DNA of 64,000 bases, taken from Ypsolopha sequella. Lineage: Eukaryota; Arthropoda; Insecta; Lepidoptera; Ypsolophidae. The stretch lies in the NCBI GenBank assembly GCA_934047225.1, contig OW204000.1:16882001-16946000 (forward strand), written 5' to 3'. Shown one piece after another: positions 1 to 15,510 of this stretch (its first letter is position 1; the number at the start of each line of letters is the position of its first letter). The notes beneath the pieces are model-generated. The model worked only from the letters and a program-made list of their open reading frames with translations, was not told where the DNA came from and searched no databases. The position numbers and the translations under genes are program-made.

Positions 1-1734
1 AGACGGCATTTTTATGTTAAGCAATTTAAAAGCGACTTGGTAGAGCTAGTGGCCGGCTCAACTGTGAAGGAACCATCACCTTATACTAATATTTTGTTTT
101 TTGACATTTTAGTTAAGCAGTAATTTTACTTATTTTTTTGTTTTCAACGTTAAAACATATCATCAAATAAAGACAATATTAATAAATCACAATGTTTCCG
201 AAATTTAAAGTATGCGAGAAAATCAAAAGTCAGCTCAATACAAATATTTCGTACAAAATTGGTAAACTAAGATAACATAGAAATCGAATTTATTAGCTCT
301 GAAAAATGACTCACTGAAAATTGTGTTGGCGTTAATATATGGTATGGCGTTGGCAGCCAAGCCAACTTGACGTACTTTATTGTAAAAAAAAAATTAAAAA
401 TGCCTTTTATGTGTAGTGAAATGGCTAACCAGTAATTTTGCAATTCATGAGAAGGTGGAGGGAATCAATTTTCACGTCTAAGTAACATCGAAAAACAATA
501 TTTTATCGTAAATTTATATTCTATGGAGTTGGTGTTATGCATGACGGAACAAAACAAACATAAATCTTCTCAGTACCCTGAACCAAAAAGTAGCGGGTTT
601 TGTGGGATATACAACCGTAAATTGTTTAAGTGGATACTTCTTGTGGTATGTTGCCATAATGTTCAGCTTTGGGACAACATTCATTTTTTGTCTCGAATGT
701 ACCATTACACGATCTCTGTCAAAATTATCGTCACTGATCATTTGCTTACAGGCATCTTTGGGATATATTAATTGATGATTTGGTCGTTTCTTAAACTTTT
801 ATATTCTATTTTTGTATAATTTTTGAAATAAATACATCGATTTAGATATATAAAGGAGATGGTCAGAATCGGCCTTAACCGCGTACATGAAATAAATTTA
901 TACTATAATTTCTGTTAGATTTATTCGTAGCTAGTTTCACTTTCATAATAACACGGACACACATATTAAAATAATATAGGTACTTAATGTCGCAGCCAGT
1001 CATGAGAGCGAACACCGAACGAAACGAAAGGGCGCCATCTACCAAGTAGTCCACAAACTACGCTTCCAGCGTGCTTTGATATAGTCATGCGTGACGCAAT
1101 CGGCAGTCACAGCTTTTTATTTCACGATTCATGCTTTTCTTCTGGATTCTGAAAGAGATTACATTACGACTGACATGACCAAAGCATGACCCTTTTAAAT
1201 ATATCAGAATCATCGTGAAACATTGTTACAACTATGAACGTTTCAAACGCGCTTAATATTATTTTCGCAATGCCATATGAAAATAACCTCAAAATAAAAA
1301 CGATTTATCATAAAAAGTTATTAAAAGATGGTGTCCGTTTTAAATGGATAGTCAAACCGTGTTATTTTGAATTTGTTCTTTATCATTAACAACAATATAT
1401 TTGTGTTTGCTCATGGGGAACTGACCATCTCCTTTCAATAATACCTTTTTTCGTGCTTTTATATATATTTTCTTATTATTTTAGATATGACGTAATCGAT
1501 TATTATGAAAGTTTGAATCCTCAGTCAGACTTTAGGATACGTTCTAGAAATATATTTTTTCGTATTGAAATGTGTGGTGATGACATCATTGAAGGTCAAA
1601 TAAGAGACATCACTTTTTTGGATTTAGTTTGTTATTGACAGCGCCAAGGTGAACAAGTGTGGCAATGCCTCAATGTGCTTTAAAAAACTGCCGAAAGAAC
1701 CCAAGAAATAGAAGTAGTGGTGATATAATAACAC
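1..1734. other. No gene recognised
   Basis: This is A+T-rich DNA with a partial repeat at 38-95 (same family as 37904). The short ORFs here have no protein-like features. Nothing else can be supported. Confidence 0.6.
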
Positions 1735-1875
1735 CGATTCGGCGCAACACAACTTGACTTAATTGACTGGACTAAACTTAATTTAATTGTTCTGTCCTTT
1801 TCTTTCTGTATAGAAAAGACAAAGACGGGACGCTCAAAATAAGGTTAGTCTTGTCGGTTGTGTTGCGCCGAATCG
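1735..1875. mobile_element. Solo palindromic MITE, same family as the 32211-34073 array
   Basis: The ends CGATTCGGCGCAACACAAC and its complement flank GGACTAAACTTAATTTAA, the AAAGACAAAGAC centre and AAAATAAGGTTAGTC, all shared with the array units. Unit ends in the array read CGATTCGGTGTAACACG. Confidence 0.85.
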
Positions 1876-2611
1876 ACACCATTATCGTACTTTCTGTCAG
1901 TAAATATTAGTAAGGTTCTAGCGTTTTTCTCTTTGTTTTTTTTTTCTTAGTTCTTAGGTTTCTACCAACAGTGCCATCTAGGAATCTTATTTAACACTAA
2001 ATTTGACATAAGGAAAAACGCTCATTCAGCGAGTGAGTGGTTGCTAGCGACACCTATTATCCAGTAAAATAAACAAAGTTCGGACCAAAGAGCTGTTCAA
2101 TAGGTAGCGCTACTGAGCTGTTGTTTTCATTTTCATATTGTATTTCTATCGACGTTTCCTGTTTAATTTTTATGAATCACCTATTAAACTTTGTTACCAT
2201 TTACCTTCAATCAACAATATACAAATAGGTGAAGGGTCAGGAACAAAAACGAAGCGAAATGTTGGCACCGGCTGCCTATACCTTTATAGCTATGTCTCAA
2301 ACTACTAAATACGCGAAAACGTCCTAAACTTTTTGTATATACAACCTATTTTAATCTTCAATAGCTTACGATAAGGTGCAGTATTGTTTGTGTAAGTATT
2401 CACATCTAAGATTATTTCACAAGAGATGGCAAGAAAAGAAACGGTTTTTTGAAAATCCAACTTTATTACTTCGTGATTTAAGTACAAAAGATTAGTTCAA
2501 AAATCTACTTTTTGAATGTTCATTTTGAATGAGGGATTTTCTGAGAGCTAATTTAAAAAAAGAAATATTTCGAAATATATCAATAGATGGCGTTGACGAG
2601 ACATGGTGAGA

Positions 2612-2790
2612 GTTGAGTATTGGCGCCTGAGCTGAGCCAAGTAAGACTGACTGAGCCTGTGAGCCCATTTTACTCGAATAAGTCTGCTAAGTGAATAAGT
2701 CCATGACTGGTTGAGTTTTGGCGTCTGAGCTGAGCCAAGCAATACTGACTGAGCCTGTCAGCCCATTTTACTCGAATAAATCCATGACTG
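2612..2790 (+). repeat. Direct tandem duplication (98 and 81 bp)
   Basis: Both units begin GTTGAGT(A/T)TTGGCG and contain CTGAGCTGAGCCAAG, GACTGAGCCTGT and GCCCATTTTACTCGAATAA. The first has an extra 17 bp. Confidence 0.85.
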
Positions 2791-3037
2791 AGGAGCCTTG
2801 AGCCTCCCTACCTTGCTTCGTTTCGTAGTTAAAATTTTCTTTACAGCCAGCACTTTTCATGTCTTTTTCTGAGTTTGTCTTCTCTAATAAAAATATTTAC
2901 TTAACTAGAAATAGGTACACTGGGTCTCTTACTAAGTCACTAGCAAGACATATCTATCTCGAAAACCCTAGATATATATATAGTTATATTAAAAAAAGAT
3001 AACTACTTATGTCGAAAACATATGCCATATATTTATT

Positions 3038-3260
3038 AACAAGGTGATATTTATTTATACAGCCAAAATCATACTGGAGGCTTTGTTTCGCAAATTTCGC
3101 AAAATAAAATGTAATTGACTTTCGGATGGGCTTGTGTTTGCAGGGAACATGAATTTTTTTTTACGAATTTCACAAAAAGGGTCATCGAACCTTGATACTG
3201 AGGATTTACCGAGTCTTCAGTATGAATTTGGCTACATAAAGAATAGTCACCTTGTATACT
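3038..3260. mobile_element. ACAAGGTGA-type MITE, copy 1
   Basis: It is bounded by AACAAGGTGAT and GTCACCTTGTATA, with AAAATCATACTGGAGGCTT facing TCTTCAGTATGAATTTGGCT. Related copies are at 40197-40709 and 50402-50672. Confidence 0.75.
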
Positions 3261-3513
3261 ATGGGCGTAAGCCAGGTTTTAGTGTCAAGGGAATACAAAA
3301 AAATAAATTGACAAAAAGTGCATGAAATACAATTAATACCTATTTATTAAGTTGTGAAAAAAATAGAGGGTTGATTTGATTCTCTATAATTCTGTAGCAA
3401 CTGCAAAAGTAGCACTTGATCCGGAAAACGTCAAAGCATGGGAAGGGTTGTAATATTTTTAACTTTTCGGGGGGGTTTGAACTCCAAAACCTCCCCCCTC
3501 TCTGGCCACGCCT

Positions 3514-3516
<3 letters not shown>

Positions 3517-3554
<38 letters not shown>

Positions 3555-3555
3555 A
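3517..3555. repeat. (TA)n microsatellite
   Basis: About 32 bases of uninterrupted AT alternation, starting after CACGCCTGTG. Confidence 0.95.
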
Positions 3556-5455
3556 CCTTACATATATCCACGCCTGTCTTCGAGACCATCCTGATCAAAC
3601 AAATGGCTGGCAAAGTGGCAAACCTCTTTCGGTCCTCTTTTAATCGGGTCTAACGCGATCCGGACTATTTTATAACTTTTTCACTAAAGGGACACCCAAC
3701 GTTTCGAGGAGGTTGCATGTCTCGTGGTCTACGGGAAACTGGCAAGTATGGCGAGGTGCAGTGATGAGATGCAGGTGACGACATCAGTATTTTCCTTCCA
3801 CATTTCTTCCAAGAAATGTTTTTTCAGCTACCATGTAAACTTTACATTGCAGCGATAGTTCAGGTTAGATAAGTACTATCGAGAAATCTTGAGGAAAATT
3901 GTGCAGACCCACTTTTCACCTCAACCGCCCTACTATGTGCGAAAAGTGGATCCGCGGTACTTTACCCGATGGTACATTATGAAGTAGGTACCAACTCTAT
4001 CCTATTTAGTTACAGTTGAATGTGTGCACCCTTCCATGACCTAGTAGTTCTCACATTCCAGGTACAAAAGGACTACAACCTACCAACAATGACTTGCTGG
4101 GAGTGAGTTCACAACAAGAATCATTGCGTTTGCACCATTCGTCCGGATGTCCCGCCTAATTTATAAACCCACTGCATCATGGGAACAGAACAGTCCTTGC
4201 TGTTTGGGGAATAGAGACCACTTTCAGTTTCCTGCCTGGGACAAATAAGTAAATGTGTACTGAGTAATCCAACCACAATGGCTAAACATATCTTATTTGC
4301 AATATAAAAACACTTCGCTCTTATCACATACGCAATAAAAGCGATAAGTTACGTAAATAAATGGAACCATGCGTGTAGGTAGGCAATCGATATAACTCTA
4401 CGCTTATTGCACTGTATAGGCTTGCGGTTAAAATAAACGACCAGTATTGAGCCCAGTATTCTTAGACATTGTGCTTCTACTCTAGGGATTGGAAACTGAA
4501 TTAAAAACTCATCATAACAAGCTCGTTTTGAATTTTTATTCATGTAAATTTGCAGGTATAATTAATACAAATTACGATCGTGTAAATCGGGATTCAATGA
4601 CATTAACTATATTAATTGGGTTAGAAGATCTTAACAGCTGGCTCCAATATAATTAATGTAGTGATGCCAACCAGCCATTGCTTTCAGATGACACTTCAAA
4701 TATTTATAAAAGGCAGTCTCGGAGGTGTGGCTTTACAAATACTGTCTTACTCCCTAAAGTTTACACTATGAGATTTTTATTGTGGTAGTGATGATAAACA
4801 CAAACCATAATCTACATGCGGACATACTCCCTGCATGGCTACAGTATGCATGCATGATCGTTTGTAACATAAGGTACCTCACTGTCTAGCTAGGTGGTAT
4901 AAGTGCAGAGCTAAGTCAACTAACAAATTCCTAAAAGATTAATGTGACAAAACCTATATTGTCTACATGTCATACATCACAATTTTTCCTAAAGCTATGT
5001 CTGTACAGGTTTGGGAAATGTTAAGATTTCTGTCAATATGCTAGTAAACTGACAAGGAGCCTAGAACGAGCAGCAGGTGTATTATATACTTCGCTACTGT
5101 ACAGGACACACAGACTGAATGCACAAACATCATACACATGGTTTGGTGTTTTGGTTACGCAGCTCAATCCCAAATGCATAAATAAAAATACTTAATCTTA
5201 AGTTTGAATTACTGAGTATATTTGTGCATTCAGAAGTCAATTTATCAGCATATCCTTTGCAAGCAGACAATTTTATTTCTCTATTTGATGAAGATTGCTA
5301 ACAAAACAATCTAGATAGAATAAAATTATTCACAAACAAATGGATAAATAAACTTTGATCATAACATAAAACACTGAAATACTTTGAATGTTGACACTAC
5401 TGATTTCATCATTCATATAATAGATACAACTGTTAATTCAAGAGAGCATGGCAGT

Positions 5456-7276
<1,821 letters not shown>

Positions 7277-7289
7277 TTAGCAAATTAAC

Positions 7290-7560
7290 ACTTTCAACGA
7301 TTAGTAATAAATAAAAAATTTATCTTCTCATCTCAATCTTTTTGTTTGAGTATGGCGGCCGGTCACAAAAAAATGTCGCAGACATAACGAAACGAAATGC
7401 GCTCACACGAAACGGTGTGACCATTTAAAAAAAATTGGTGATTTTACTCTGTGAAATAGTGCGGCGGACCTCCCTTATTCTGTGCGGCGGACGGACGGCC
7501 GGCCGATCCCCGCCGCCGCGCCGGGCCCCCGGAAGTAGGTAGGGTAAGCATTGAGTATGT
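7290..7560 (-). promoter_or_regulatory. GC-rich, CpG-rich block upstream of SRPK (putative promoter/5' leader)
   Basis: Just upstream of the SRPK start codon, the DNA switches from A+T-rich to a short CpG-dense stretch (about 7455-7535, with runs such as CGGCCGGCCGATCCCCGCCG). It is the only such island near this gene and lies where a promoter would be expected. No TATA box or initiator could be assigned. This is inferred from base composition and position only. Confidence 0.35.
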
Positions 7561-9996
7561 ACGTCAATGAGGGTAAGTGAAACAATGACTACTTGTAATT
7601 AGTGGAATTTTGTGGTCGCAAAATACTGTTGGATAGGAATCAAATAACGAAACAAAACTATTTTTCAAAGCTCAGTCAACACATTTTTTTTTTATTATTA
7701 TAAATATTATTAAAGTATCTACGCCGACTTAAAACGCAAAAATATGATTATTTTTCTCGTTAGGTATATGCACCAAGGTAATTTTTAATTAGTACTACAT
7801 TTAATTAATGCATAAGGTACTTTCCATTTCTATTCCAATAGCGGCCGTATAATAAATACTGTCATCGCAAAGTTTATATTAATTTCTGGGTCAATCCATG
7901 AAAACCAGACACGAAATCGAAAATTGAAACCAAAACTTTTTAAATATTTTTAAATGTAGAATGAAAAAATTAGGGTAGGAGACCATGTTTTTAAAGATTG
8001 TCAATTGATAAGTCAATCGATGTCAAAATGACAACGATTTTCGCCGATTTCCTGGTAAATTCTGGAATTTCTAAATGTCACAATATATTGGCAGACTGAA
8101 GTCATTTGAAAATCAAACATCACAAAAATTGATAAAGGAATCGAAAAAAAAACAAGTTTTGATTACCAGATACCTATATCGTCTGGTACAGACATTGAAG
8201 AGGATAGTATACCTCTGTCTGAGCCACTATAGGTAAAATTCGAAAAGTCGAAATTACTGTAAATAGTGAATAGAAATGCATTTTTAAATAGTTAAGTCCA
8301 AGATACTCACAAATAATGCGAGTTACCAAATCGGTGTAACGCAAGCTACCGTGTATTTTGTTTGTAAATTTGTTCCAAAAAAATATTTTGGTTGTTTTCG
8401 GATTAAATAGTTTCATTATTCTAGATTCGTAGAACGTTATAGATTAATGGAGAATCCAAAAATATACAAGGCTCAAAACACCGCAAGTTACTCTTTTTTA
8501 TCTTTTTGGTCAGTAATAATATAACTAAAGATTATTATTTTCGTTTTTTTATTTAATTTATTATTATAAAGTAGCGTGGGTTACCGTGGATTGACCCTTC
8601 TGTGAATTAGAATTTTAATATTTAAACATTTAAAATTTTAAAATTCAAATTTAAAGATGCAACTTCAAAGATACAAAGCGGCTAATGGTGGACTGACTTT
8701 TATTGAAATAATCCACATTTATCTTACAAAGTAAATGTACCCCCAACAAAAGATACCAATAGAAACTTTGCAATGACAGTCAGTATAAACAATCCATGGT
8801 TTTGTAGGATATTGATAATAATAGAGCTAATTTTGAATGTATGTGTTCAGTTTTGATGAATACAAATAGGTGTGGTTTTCACAATCCACCTGTTAGAGGG
8901 CTCTTAATTTTGTAGTCGCATCCAATCACGTGAACCGATTTGAAGTTTTAGCGTGGTTCAGTGCAACTAGAACGGACCACGTGAGTAGTTGGAAATAACG
9001 AGGAAATAACCCAGCCAATCACGTTCACGGCGGACCCAGTGTCACAGTGTCACATGTGTATGGACCATATTACGGACCATCATAAGCTTATTACCATTTT
9101 GAGTGTCTGGTACCATTCCCGAATCATAATTTGTTAGAAACGCGTCCTTTATGTTTGTTTTTGTTCGCCGGCTTTAAGCTGTTTGTTGCCTACAAAAATG
9201 GCCAATAATCAGCGAATGAAAAAAAGATAGAAGTCTGATTAGAGCTGAAAAATTACCCCACGATAAAGTGTGTTAATCCAATTTTGTATGGCGACGACGG
9301 TTCCAATAGCATTCACTGTGCCTTTGAGTCGGTCAATCACGGTTGGCCTAGTGTTGTTTGCTAACTGCCCTTTTCAGTCTCTAGTGTCATTTTCGAATGA
9401 CACTTTGTCCTAAATGAGTCTTCTTCTATGTTATTCTCATTCGCTGCCAATAAAATCGATAAATGAATACAAGAGATTCAAGTATAATTTGTCTTTGCCA
9501 ATTATAAGCGATCATTCTCAGTAGATCCATTAAGTAAAATCCAGTCGATCTACTGATCCACTAAGACCTTTTTTCTCATTATATCACTTTTTTGTGATCC
9601 ATGTTTCTGTTCACATTGGCAATGAATCTGTACCACCATAGTAAAACCAGAACAGTAGTTTATCTTCAAGCAAAGGTACATCGCGTGGCTAATATGTGTG
9701 CGTGCTAGTACGCACGAACTACAGTAAGCACACAACAGCAATATCTTAATATACAAGGAAGGCGCTAGTCGGGGTCACGCCGCGATCGCGCTCAGTCAAG
9801 TCTCTCGAACAAGCCGCCACGCTGCGCGCCGCGCGTCACCGACCAATTCAAATATGTCGACAGCACGCAATTGAACATATAGAATTATCGTTCTTCTCAA
9901 TACCTACTCAACAAGAAAGGTGAATAAGAATTGAAGGTAAACAATAATGTGAAATGTAAACCGTATTTTCTTTGATCACATTTAACATAGGCACCT
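7561..9996. other. Non-coding between SRPK and the first LINE
   Basis: It holds the candidate element 7888-8597 and a CpG-dense patch at 9765-9845 (CGCTGCGCGCCGCGCGTCAC) of unknown nature. No coding sequence was recognised. Confidence 0.55.
7888..8597. mobile_element. Candidate element with GGGTCAATCCA inverted ends
   Basis: GGGTCAATCCA (7888-7898) and TGGATTGACCC (8587-8597) are exact inverted 11-mers. The interior of about 690 bp is A+T-rich and without a coding frame. An outer inverted pair (ACTGTCATCGCAAAGTTTA at 7859 and AAACTTTGCAATGACAGT at 8763) surrounds it. Confidence 0.5.
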
Positions 9997-11646
9997 ATGA
10001 TCATGACTGTGCTATGTTTGTTAATTATTCGAGGTGTTTTCTTAGCCACACACCACACCACAAAAGATTTTAGTAGTTTCTGGAAACAAACAAATAGATT
10101 AAATTCAAGGCCGAGCGTCCCAGTGAGCATCGAGGGTGTGACTGAACCGGGTGGGATAGCAGAACTTTTTAAGGACCACTTTAGAGTACAATCCCCATTA
10201 GGGCCTGCCACACAAGTGCTCACCACCTCAGTGCTAGACCAGCAGGTTCGTTTCTCCAGTAAAGAGGTAGCACAGGTGCTTAAGAGCATGACGCGGGGTA
10301 AATCACCTGGGCATGATGGCCTCAGTGTGGAGCATTTGAAACATGCAGGTGTTCACCTACCTAGAGTACTCAGTATGTTTTTTAATCTTTGTGTATCGCA
10401 CTCCTACCTGCCTAGTGACCTAATGAAAACACTTGTTGTACCAGTTATAAAAAACAAGACGGGTGACGCCTCCGATAAGAACAATTACCGACCTATCTCG
10501 TTAGCTACAACCATAGCAAAGGTACTGGATAGTCTTCTAGATCTTCAACTCAATAGACATATGGTCCTAAATGATGCACAGTTCGGTTTTCGGCCAGGAT
10601 TGTCGACGGAAAGCGCGATCTTATGTCTGAAACACACTGTGAGGTATTATACCGACCGGAAGACTCCTATTTACGCGTGTTTCTTGGACTTATCGAAGGC
10701 GTTCGATTTGGTTTCATATGACTGCCTATGGAACAAAATGAAGAGCGAGACTAGCACGCCGCCAGAATTGATCAACTTGTTCCGGTTCTGGTACAAGAAC
10801 CAGACAAATTGTGTAAGGTGGGCAGGCGCATTATCGGGCGTGTATGGGTTGGAGTGTGGAGTGAGACAGGGGGGGATAACCTCGCCTAAACTTTACAACC
10901 TTTACATGAATCGGCTGATCGGCGAGCTCAGCAACACCGGGGTCGGTTGCTCAATTGACGGTACGTCTTTTAATAACATAAGCTACGCAGATGATATGGT
11001 GTTGCTGAGTCCTTCGGTCAGCGCCCTTAGACGGCTCCTTCATTGTTGTGAGCAATATGCGGTGACTCATGGACTCAAGTATAATTCAAAAAAATCTGAA
11101 GTTGTGGTTTTTAAAGCGGGCAAGAAAACTTACACTGAGGTGCCCCCAATTCTGCTCAGTGGTATACCGCTCAGCAGGGCTACCTCTTTTAAATACTTGG
11201 GCCACTGGGTCACCGATGACATGAGGGACGACAAGGATATTGAGCGGGAGCGTAGGGCATTGGCAGTGAGATGTAATATGCTGGCTCGCAGGTTCGCACG
11301 CTGTACTAAACAAGTGAAAATAACTTTATTCAGGGCATATTGTCAGAACTTTTACACGTGCAGCTTGTGGGTTAGCCATACAAAGAAATGCTTCAATGCC
11401 CTACGTGTTCAATACAATAATGCGTTCAGGATACTGATGGGGCTGCCGCGTTACTGTAGTGCATCAGGCATGTTTGCTGAGGCTCGTACCCAAGATTTTT
11501 ATGCCATAGTACGCAACAGAACTGCCTCGCTGATGCACATGACGCGCGGCAGCGTCAATGGTCTCCTGAACAATATTGCCAACAGGACTGATAGTTCAAT
11601 CCTGAGACACTGGGTCTCAGTACATATGGACAGAGTCCCAAAGTAG
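9997..11646 (+). mobile_element. APE-type LINE, 5'-truncated, reverse transcriptase ORF intact
   Basis: The open frame of 549 residues is a non-LTR reverse transcriptase lacking the upstream endonuclease. Visible motifs are NYRPISLATTIAKVLD, QFGFRPGLSTESAI, FLDLSKAFD (about 229-237, catalytic Asp), VRQGG (about 288-292), ISYADDMVLL (Asp pair near 332-333) and FKYLGHWV. The true element probably starts near 10050, because the first 15-20 residues (MIMTVLCLLIIRG) are unlike RT. It ends at about 11745 in a TTTG-repeat tail. The clade is not certain; the protein resembles the CR1/Daphne-type group. No stop or frameshift lies in the RT, which suggests a fairly young copy. Confidence 0.85.
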
Positions 11647-12447
11647 TTTACAATAATATAGGTTATTTATACTAACATAGTTAATAAGTTGTTTGTAGTA
11701 CTAACACCTATGGCCTAGTCCGAAATAAAAATATTTGTTTGTTTGTTTTGTTTGTTTAAACGTGGAGCTGTTACGGTTGAAATCGCAAAGATTTTTTAAT
11801 TTTAGACTAAGAGCCAAACTTTGATTAGATTAAAATTAAAAAATAATAATTAATTTTAAGTTTGTAACATAATCTTCTTGGGTTTCTCGCGATTTTTGGA
11901 CTATTTTATTATTAAAATCTCAAAAGTTTTTCGAATCTCTAGGGGGGGACAGCTACCCCCTTCCCCCCTTTGACGATGCCCATGTTTTAAAGTAAAGTTC
12001 AGGAGCAAATATTTTTTCTTACAATAATTAAGATAAGCATATAAGATTTCTTTATGAGTTATAGTGTCTATATGTTTTTTATGTATGATATGAATGTATG
12101 TTTGTTTGTAGTAGGTATGTATGTTTGGATGTTCCACTACGTCGTCGATTGATAGCTCATTTTTCATAATCGGCTTCAAAACATTTTAAGTATTGATTTT
12201 TTATTAGCTACGAAACTAAAAGAACGCACAACCCTGCAACGGTAGGTATTTAAGTCTCGTACGGGGCGTGAGTTAAACTACTGTTCTGGTTTTACTATGT
12301 CTGTACTGACTCGGCTCAAAAGCTATACAAACACCTACAGCTACACCAAACTGCTCTCTCGACTTAGAATCGTTTTACTATCTCACCAAGATAATAAATA
12401 ATGTATACATATATTATTTATAATATATATATTACATAATGTCATCG

Positions 12448-15400
12448 AGATAATGAATGAATGAATAAACACTTTATTGCACACAAATAAGAAGACAAGA
12501 TACACACAAAGAACAGATAGAAGGCAAGGGCGGACTTATTCCTAAAAGAAATTTCTTCCAGTCAACCTTGGGAAAACATAAACACATTTTTATCTTGAAA
12601 ATTTAACTTAATCAGTGCATAACAATATGTAAAAGTTATTTTAAACCTATAACATAAACATAAAAATATACTACATACAAATACATACATAAATACACAG
12701 ATACAGACAAACATATATAGACATATACAGACAAACAGTAGCTTAGTCAGTAAGTCATTCAGAGAGATGAGAGGTAAAATTTTTTCAAGTTGTATCTAAA
12801 AGAGGACACAGAAGGAAGATCTTTGAGGTTTTGCGGAAGTTCATTCCAGAGTCGAACAGCATTGACCGTGAAGGATTTGGTGAAACGATCAGTGGTGTGG
12901 GCAGGCATTGCCAGATCGGAAAGGTGACAGGAGCGAAGCGTTCTGTTGCTACGTTCAGTGCGAAGGACAACTCTTTCTTTTAAATAATTGGGGTAGACGG
13001 GGTTGTGAAGAACATTATATAAAAGGGAAAGGATATGTAAGTTCCTGCGAAGACGAATAGGGAGCCACTTCAACCTGCATCGAAAGTCGGAGACGTGATC
13101 ATACTTGCGCAGTCCGTATATGAATCGGATACACAAGTTCTGAACACGCTCCAGCCTATCAAGCAGCTCTTCAGTGGGATCTAGATAAGCAACATCGGCA
13201 TAATCTAGTAGGGGAAGAAGAAGAGATTGAGCTAACGTTATTTTCGTTTCCTGTGGCAGAAACTTCTGTAAGCGCTTAAGAGAGTGATATGAGCCGAAAA
13301 CTTTACGACTTACTTCGTTGACATGTGGAGACCAAGACAGAGTTTGGTCTATCCACAAACCCAAATTCCTCACAGTCGTACAGTAAGGCACTACTTCTCC
13401 ATCAAAAACAACATCTGAAACGTTGGACATGTCCAAGCGGGAGACGTAATAGTCACTACCAATGATGATAGCCTGTGACTTCTTTGGGTTGACCTGTAAA
13501 CCGAAACGTAGCGTCCATTCACTAATGGCCATGAGATCAGAGTTAATGGTGTCCACTGCCCTGTTTATGTCATGTGGTGGTGCGGCTGCGTACAACTGCA
13601 AGTCGTCAGCATATAGATGAAAAGAGGAGGAGAGGGAAGCAGTAATAGAATTGATAAAAATTGAAAATAGGAGAGGAGAAAGAACGCCACCCTGTGGGAC
13701 GCCGGTTGTTAGGTTACACCAATCGGATTTGGAAGTGTCAATTTTAACCAGCTGCTGTCTACCACGGAGATAGGAATTGAACCATGAAATTACCAATGGA
13801 GATACATTGAGAGACCTCAGCACGCCAACAAGTATGTCGAAGTCAACAGTATTGAAGGCGTTGCTGAAGTCTAAGAGCGTTAGGACGGTAAGATTCTTTT
13901 GCTCTATATTTAGTCTTAAGTCATCTGTCACATTGACGAGAGCTGTAACAGTGCTGTGTCCCGGACGAAAACCAGATTGATAAGGATTCAGGAGTTGGTT
14001 ATGGGACAGGAAATTAGCAAATTGCTCATGAACAATATGCTCAAGGATTTTGGAGAGAATAGGAAGAATGGATATAGGACGAAAATCAGAGAAAGAAGCA
14101 GGATTGGACTTTTTAGGGAGAGGGATAATATGGGCTTTCTTCCAGGGACTGGGAAAGGAACCAGAGGACAGGGAACAGTTAATAATATCTGCTATTATTG
14201 GAGAAACTACATCGGAGATTGGCAGGAACATATCTTTACTGAGCCCATCGTCACCTACTGCCTTGGTTGTTATAGAGCGAAGAATCTTCCGAACATCCAA
14301 AGAAGTAATCTCATGGAACTGAAAAGGTGGATAGTTGGTCGACAGAATGGAATTGTAAAGGGTGTTCAAGGTGTTAGATTTTGGAAAGTTAGATAAGAAG
14401 GAAGGTGAACTAATAAAATTACCATTAATAGCATTTAAATCAAGGTTTGAGAGAGGACCGGACTTTGGCTTGCCAACACCAAGGGTTTTTAGGAATTTCC
14501 AAAGATTGTGAGGAGCACAGTTTTCAATGGATTCGTATATATGCTGACGTCTAGCATGCCTACAGGCACTATTGCAGTGGTTACGCAGCAGCTTGAACCG
14601 TTTGACATTCTGAGGGGAGGGATCCAGCCTGAATCTAAGCTGAGCCCTGTCCCTTTGTGCCATAAGTGTGTTAATCTCCGGTGTGAGCCACGGTGCTGGG
14701 AGATGCTTTACCCTAGTCTGCTTTAAGGGAGCATGCTTATCATATAGTGCTAGAATGATAGTGTTGAAATGCTCGACCTTTTCGTTAACTGATGCGTTTT
14801 TAGTTATTGAGGACCAATCAATCTGACTCACATCAGCTCTTAGCGCTTCGAGATCCATACCACTGAAATTACGAAGAAGAAGAACCTTATGTTTGAATTT
14901 AGGTAGACGAAGATTATATGACAGGAAAATGAGATCGTGATGAGAAAAACCAGCAGCATTGAATTGGCCATGGAAAACCGTATGAGCCGGAGACGAGGTA
15001 ATAATCAAATCAAGGAGTGAAGGGGGAGAGCCAGGCTGAAAATGAGTTGGACCAGAAGGTAAAATATTCAAATTAAGAGATTTCATCATTGACTGTAGTG
15101 ATTTTGTCCTATGGTCATTTTTGATGAGACAGGTATTAAAATCTCCCATCAGGATAATTTGCTCATAATGTGACCTAAAAGCTTCAAGAGTTGTTTGAAG
15201 TGAAGAAAAATAATTAACATGACAAGAGGGACTATAAAAGACACATAAAAGAAGTTTCGTGTGGCGAAGAGATATTTCTAAAAATAAATGTTCCGTAGGA
15301 CTTCCGGGATCAGATAATGGATTTTCATAGCTGTGATTGACGCCAAATATAATACCATGGGTGGCACCTGACGTCCTTTGCACACCGACGACACGCCGCG

Positions 15401-15497
15401 AAACGCGATAGTGAATTAGCGAAACCGCGATACCTGTTGTCAAAAGTGTCAGATCTGTCAAAAGTGTTAGATATGTCAGAAGTGACAGATGTGTCAA
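12448..15497 (-). mobile_element. LINE with partial endonuclease and full reverse transcriptase (CR1/L2-like)
   Basis: A 912-codon open frame runs 15497-12759 on the minus strand. The C-terminal half of an apurinic endonuclease-like domain comes first (GDFN near residue 119, SHHD near 186). The reverse transcriptase follows, with DFRPISILPILSKILE, GFRPGHSTVTAL, LLDFSNAFNTVD (about 541), GVPQGGVLSPLLFSIFIN (about 600) and LYADDLQLY (about 630). The C-terminal part ends WNELPQNLKDLPS. The element extends to a tail of ATTC repeats at 12448-12464, with an AATAAA next to it. The first 80-100 residues of the endonuclease are missing, and the ORF's first 20 residues are translated from an 18-bp repeat at 15438-15510. 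The copy is therefore 5'-truncated or rearranged but otherwise remarkably intact. Confidence 0.86.
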
Positions 15498-15510
15498 AAA
15501 AGACAGATGT
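15438..15510. repeat. 18-bp tandem repeat at the 5' end of the 12448-15497 LINE
   Basis: Four imperfect units of the form GTCAAAAGTGTCAGATCT. Their translation gives the leucine/threonine repeat at the start of the LINE ORF (LLTYLTLLTDLTLLT), so those residues are probably not native protein. Confidence 0.75.

Larger units (their letters stand above)
1876..5455. other. Non-coding, repeats and SRPK 3' region
   Basis: Apart from the listed duplication, MITE and microsatellite, it holds a block (1966-2035) with GTGCCATCTAGGAAT and AAAAACGCTCATTCA that recurs inside the 60440 hAT-like element. Positions from about 5260 to 5455 are probably SRPK 3' UTR. No other gene is seen. Confidence 0.55.

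Noticed and set aside
3431..3653. ORFs on both strands rich in YIYIYI
   Set aside because: They are translated from the (TA)n microsatellite.
13956..14396. Plus-strand frames of 146 and 90 codons
   Set aside because: Both are antisense to the reverse transcriptase of the minus-strand LINE and have no protein features.
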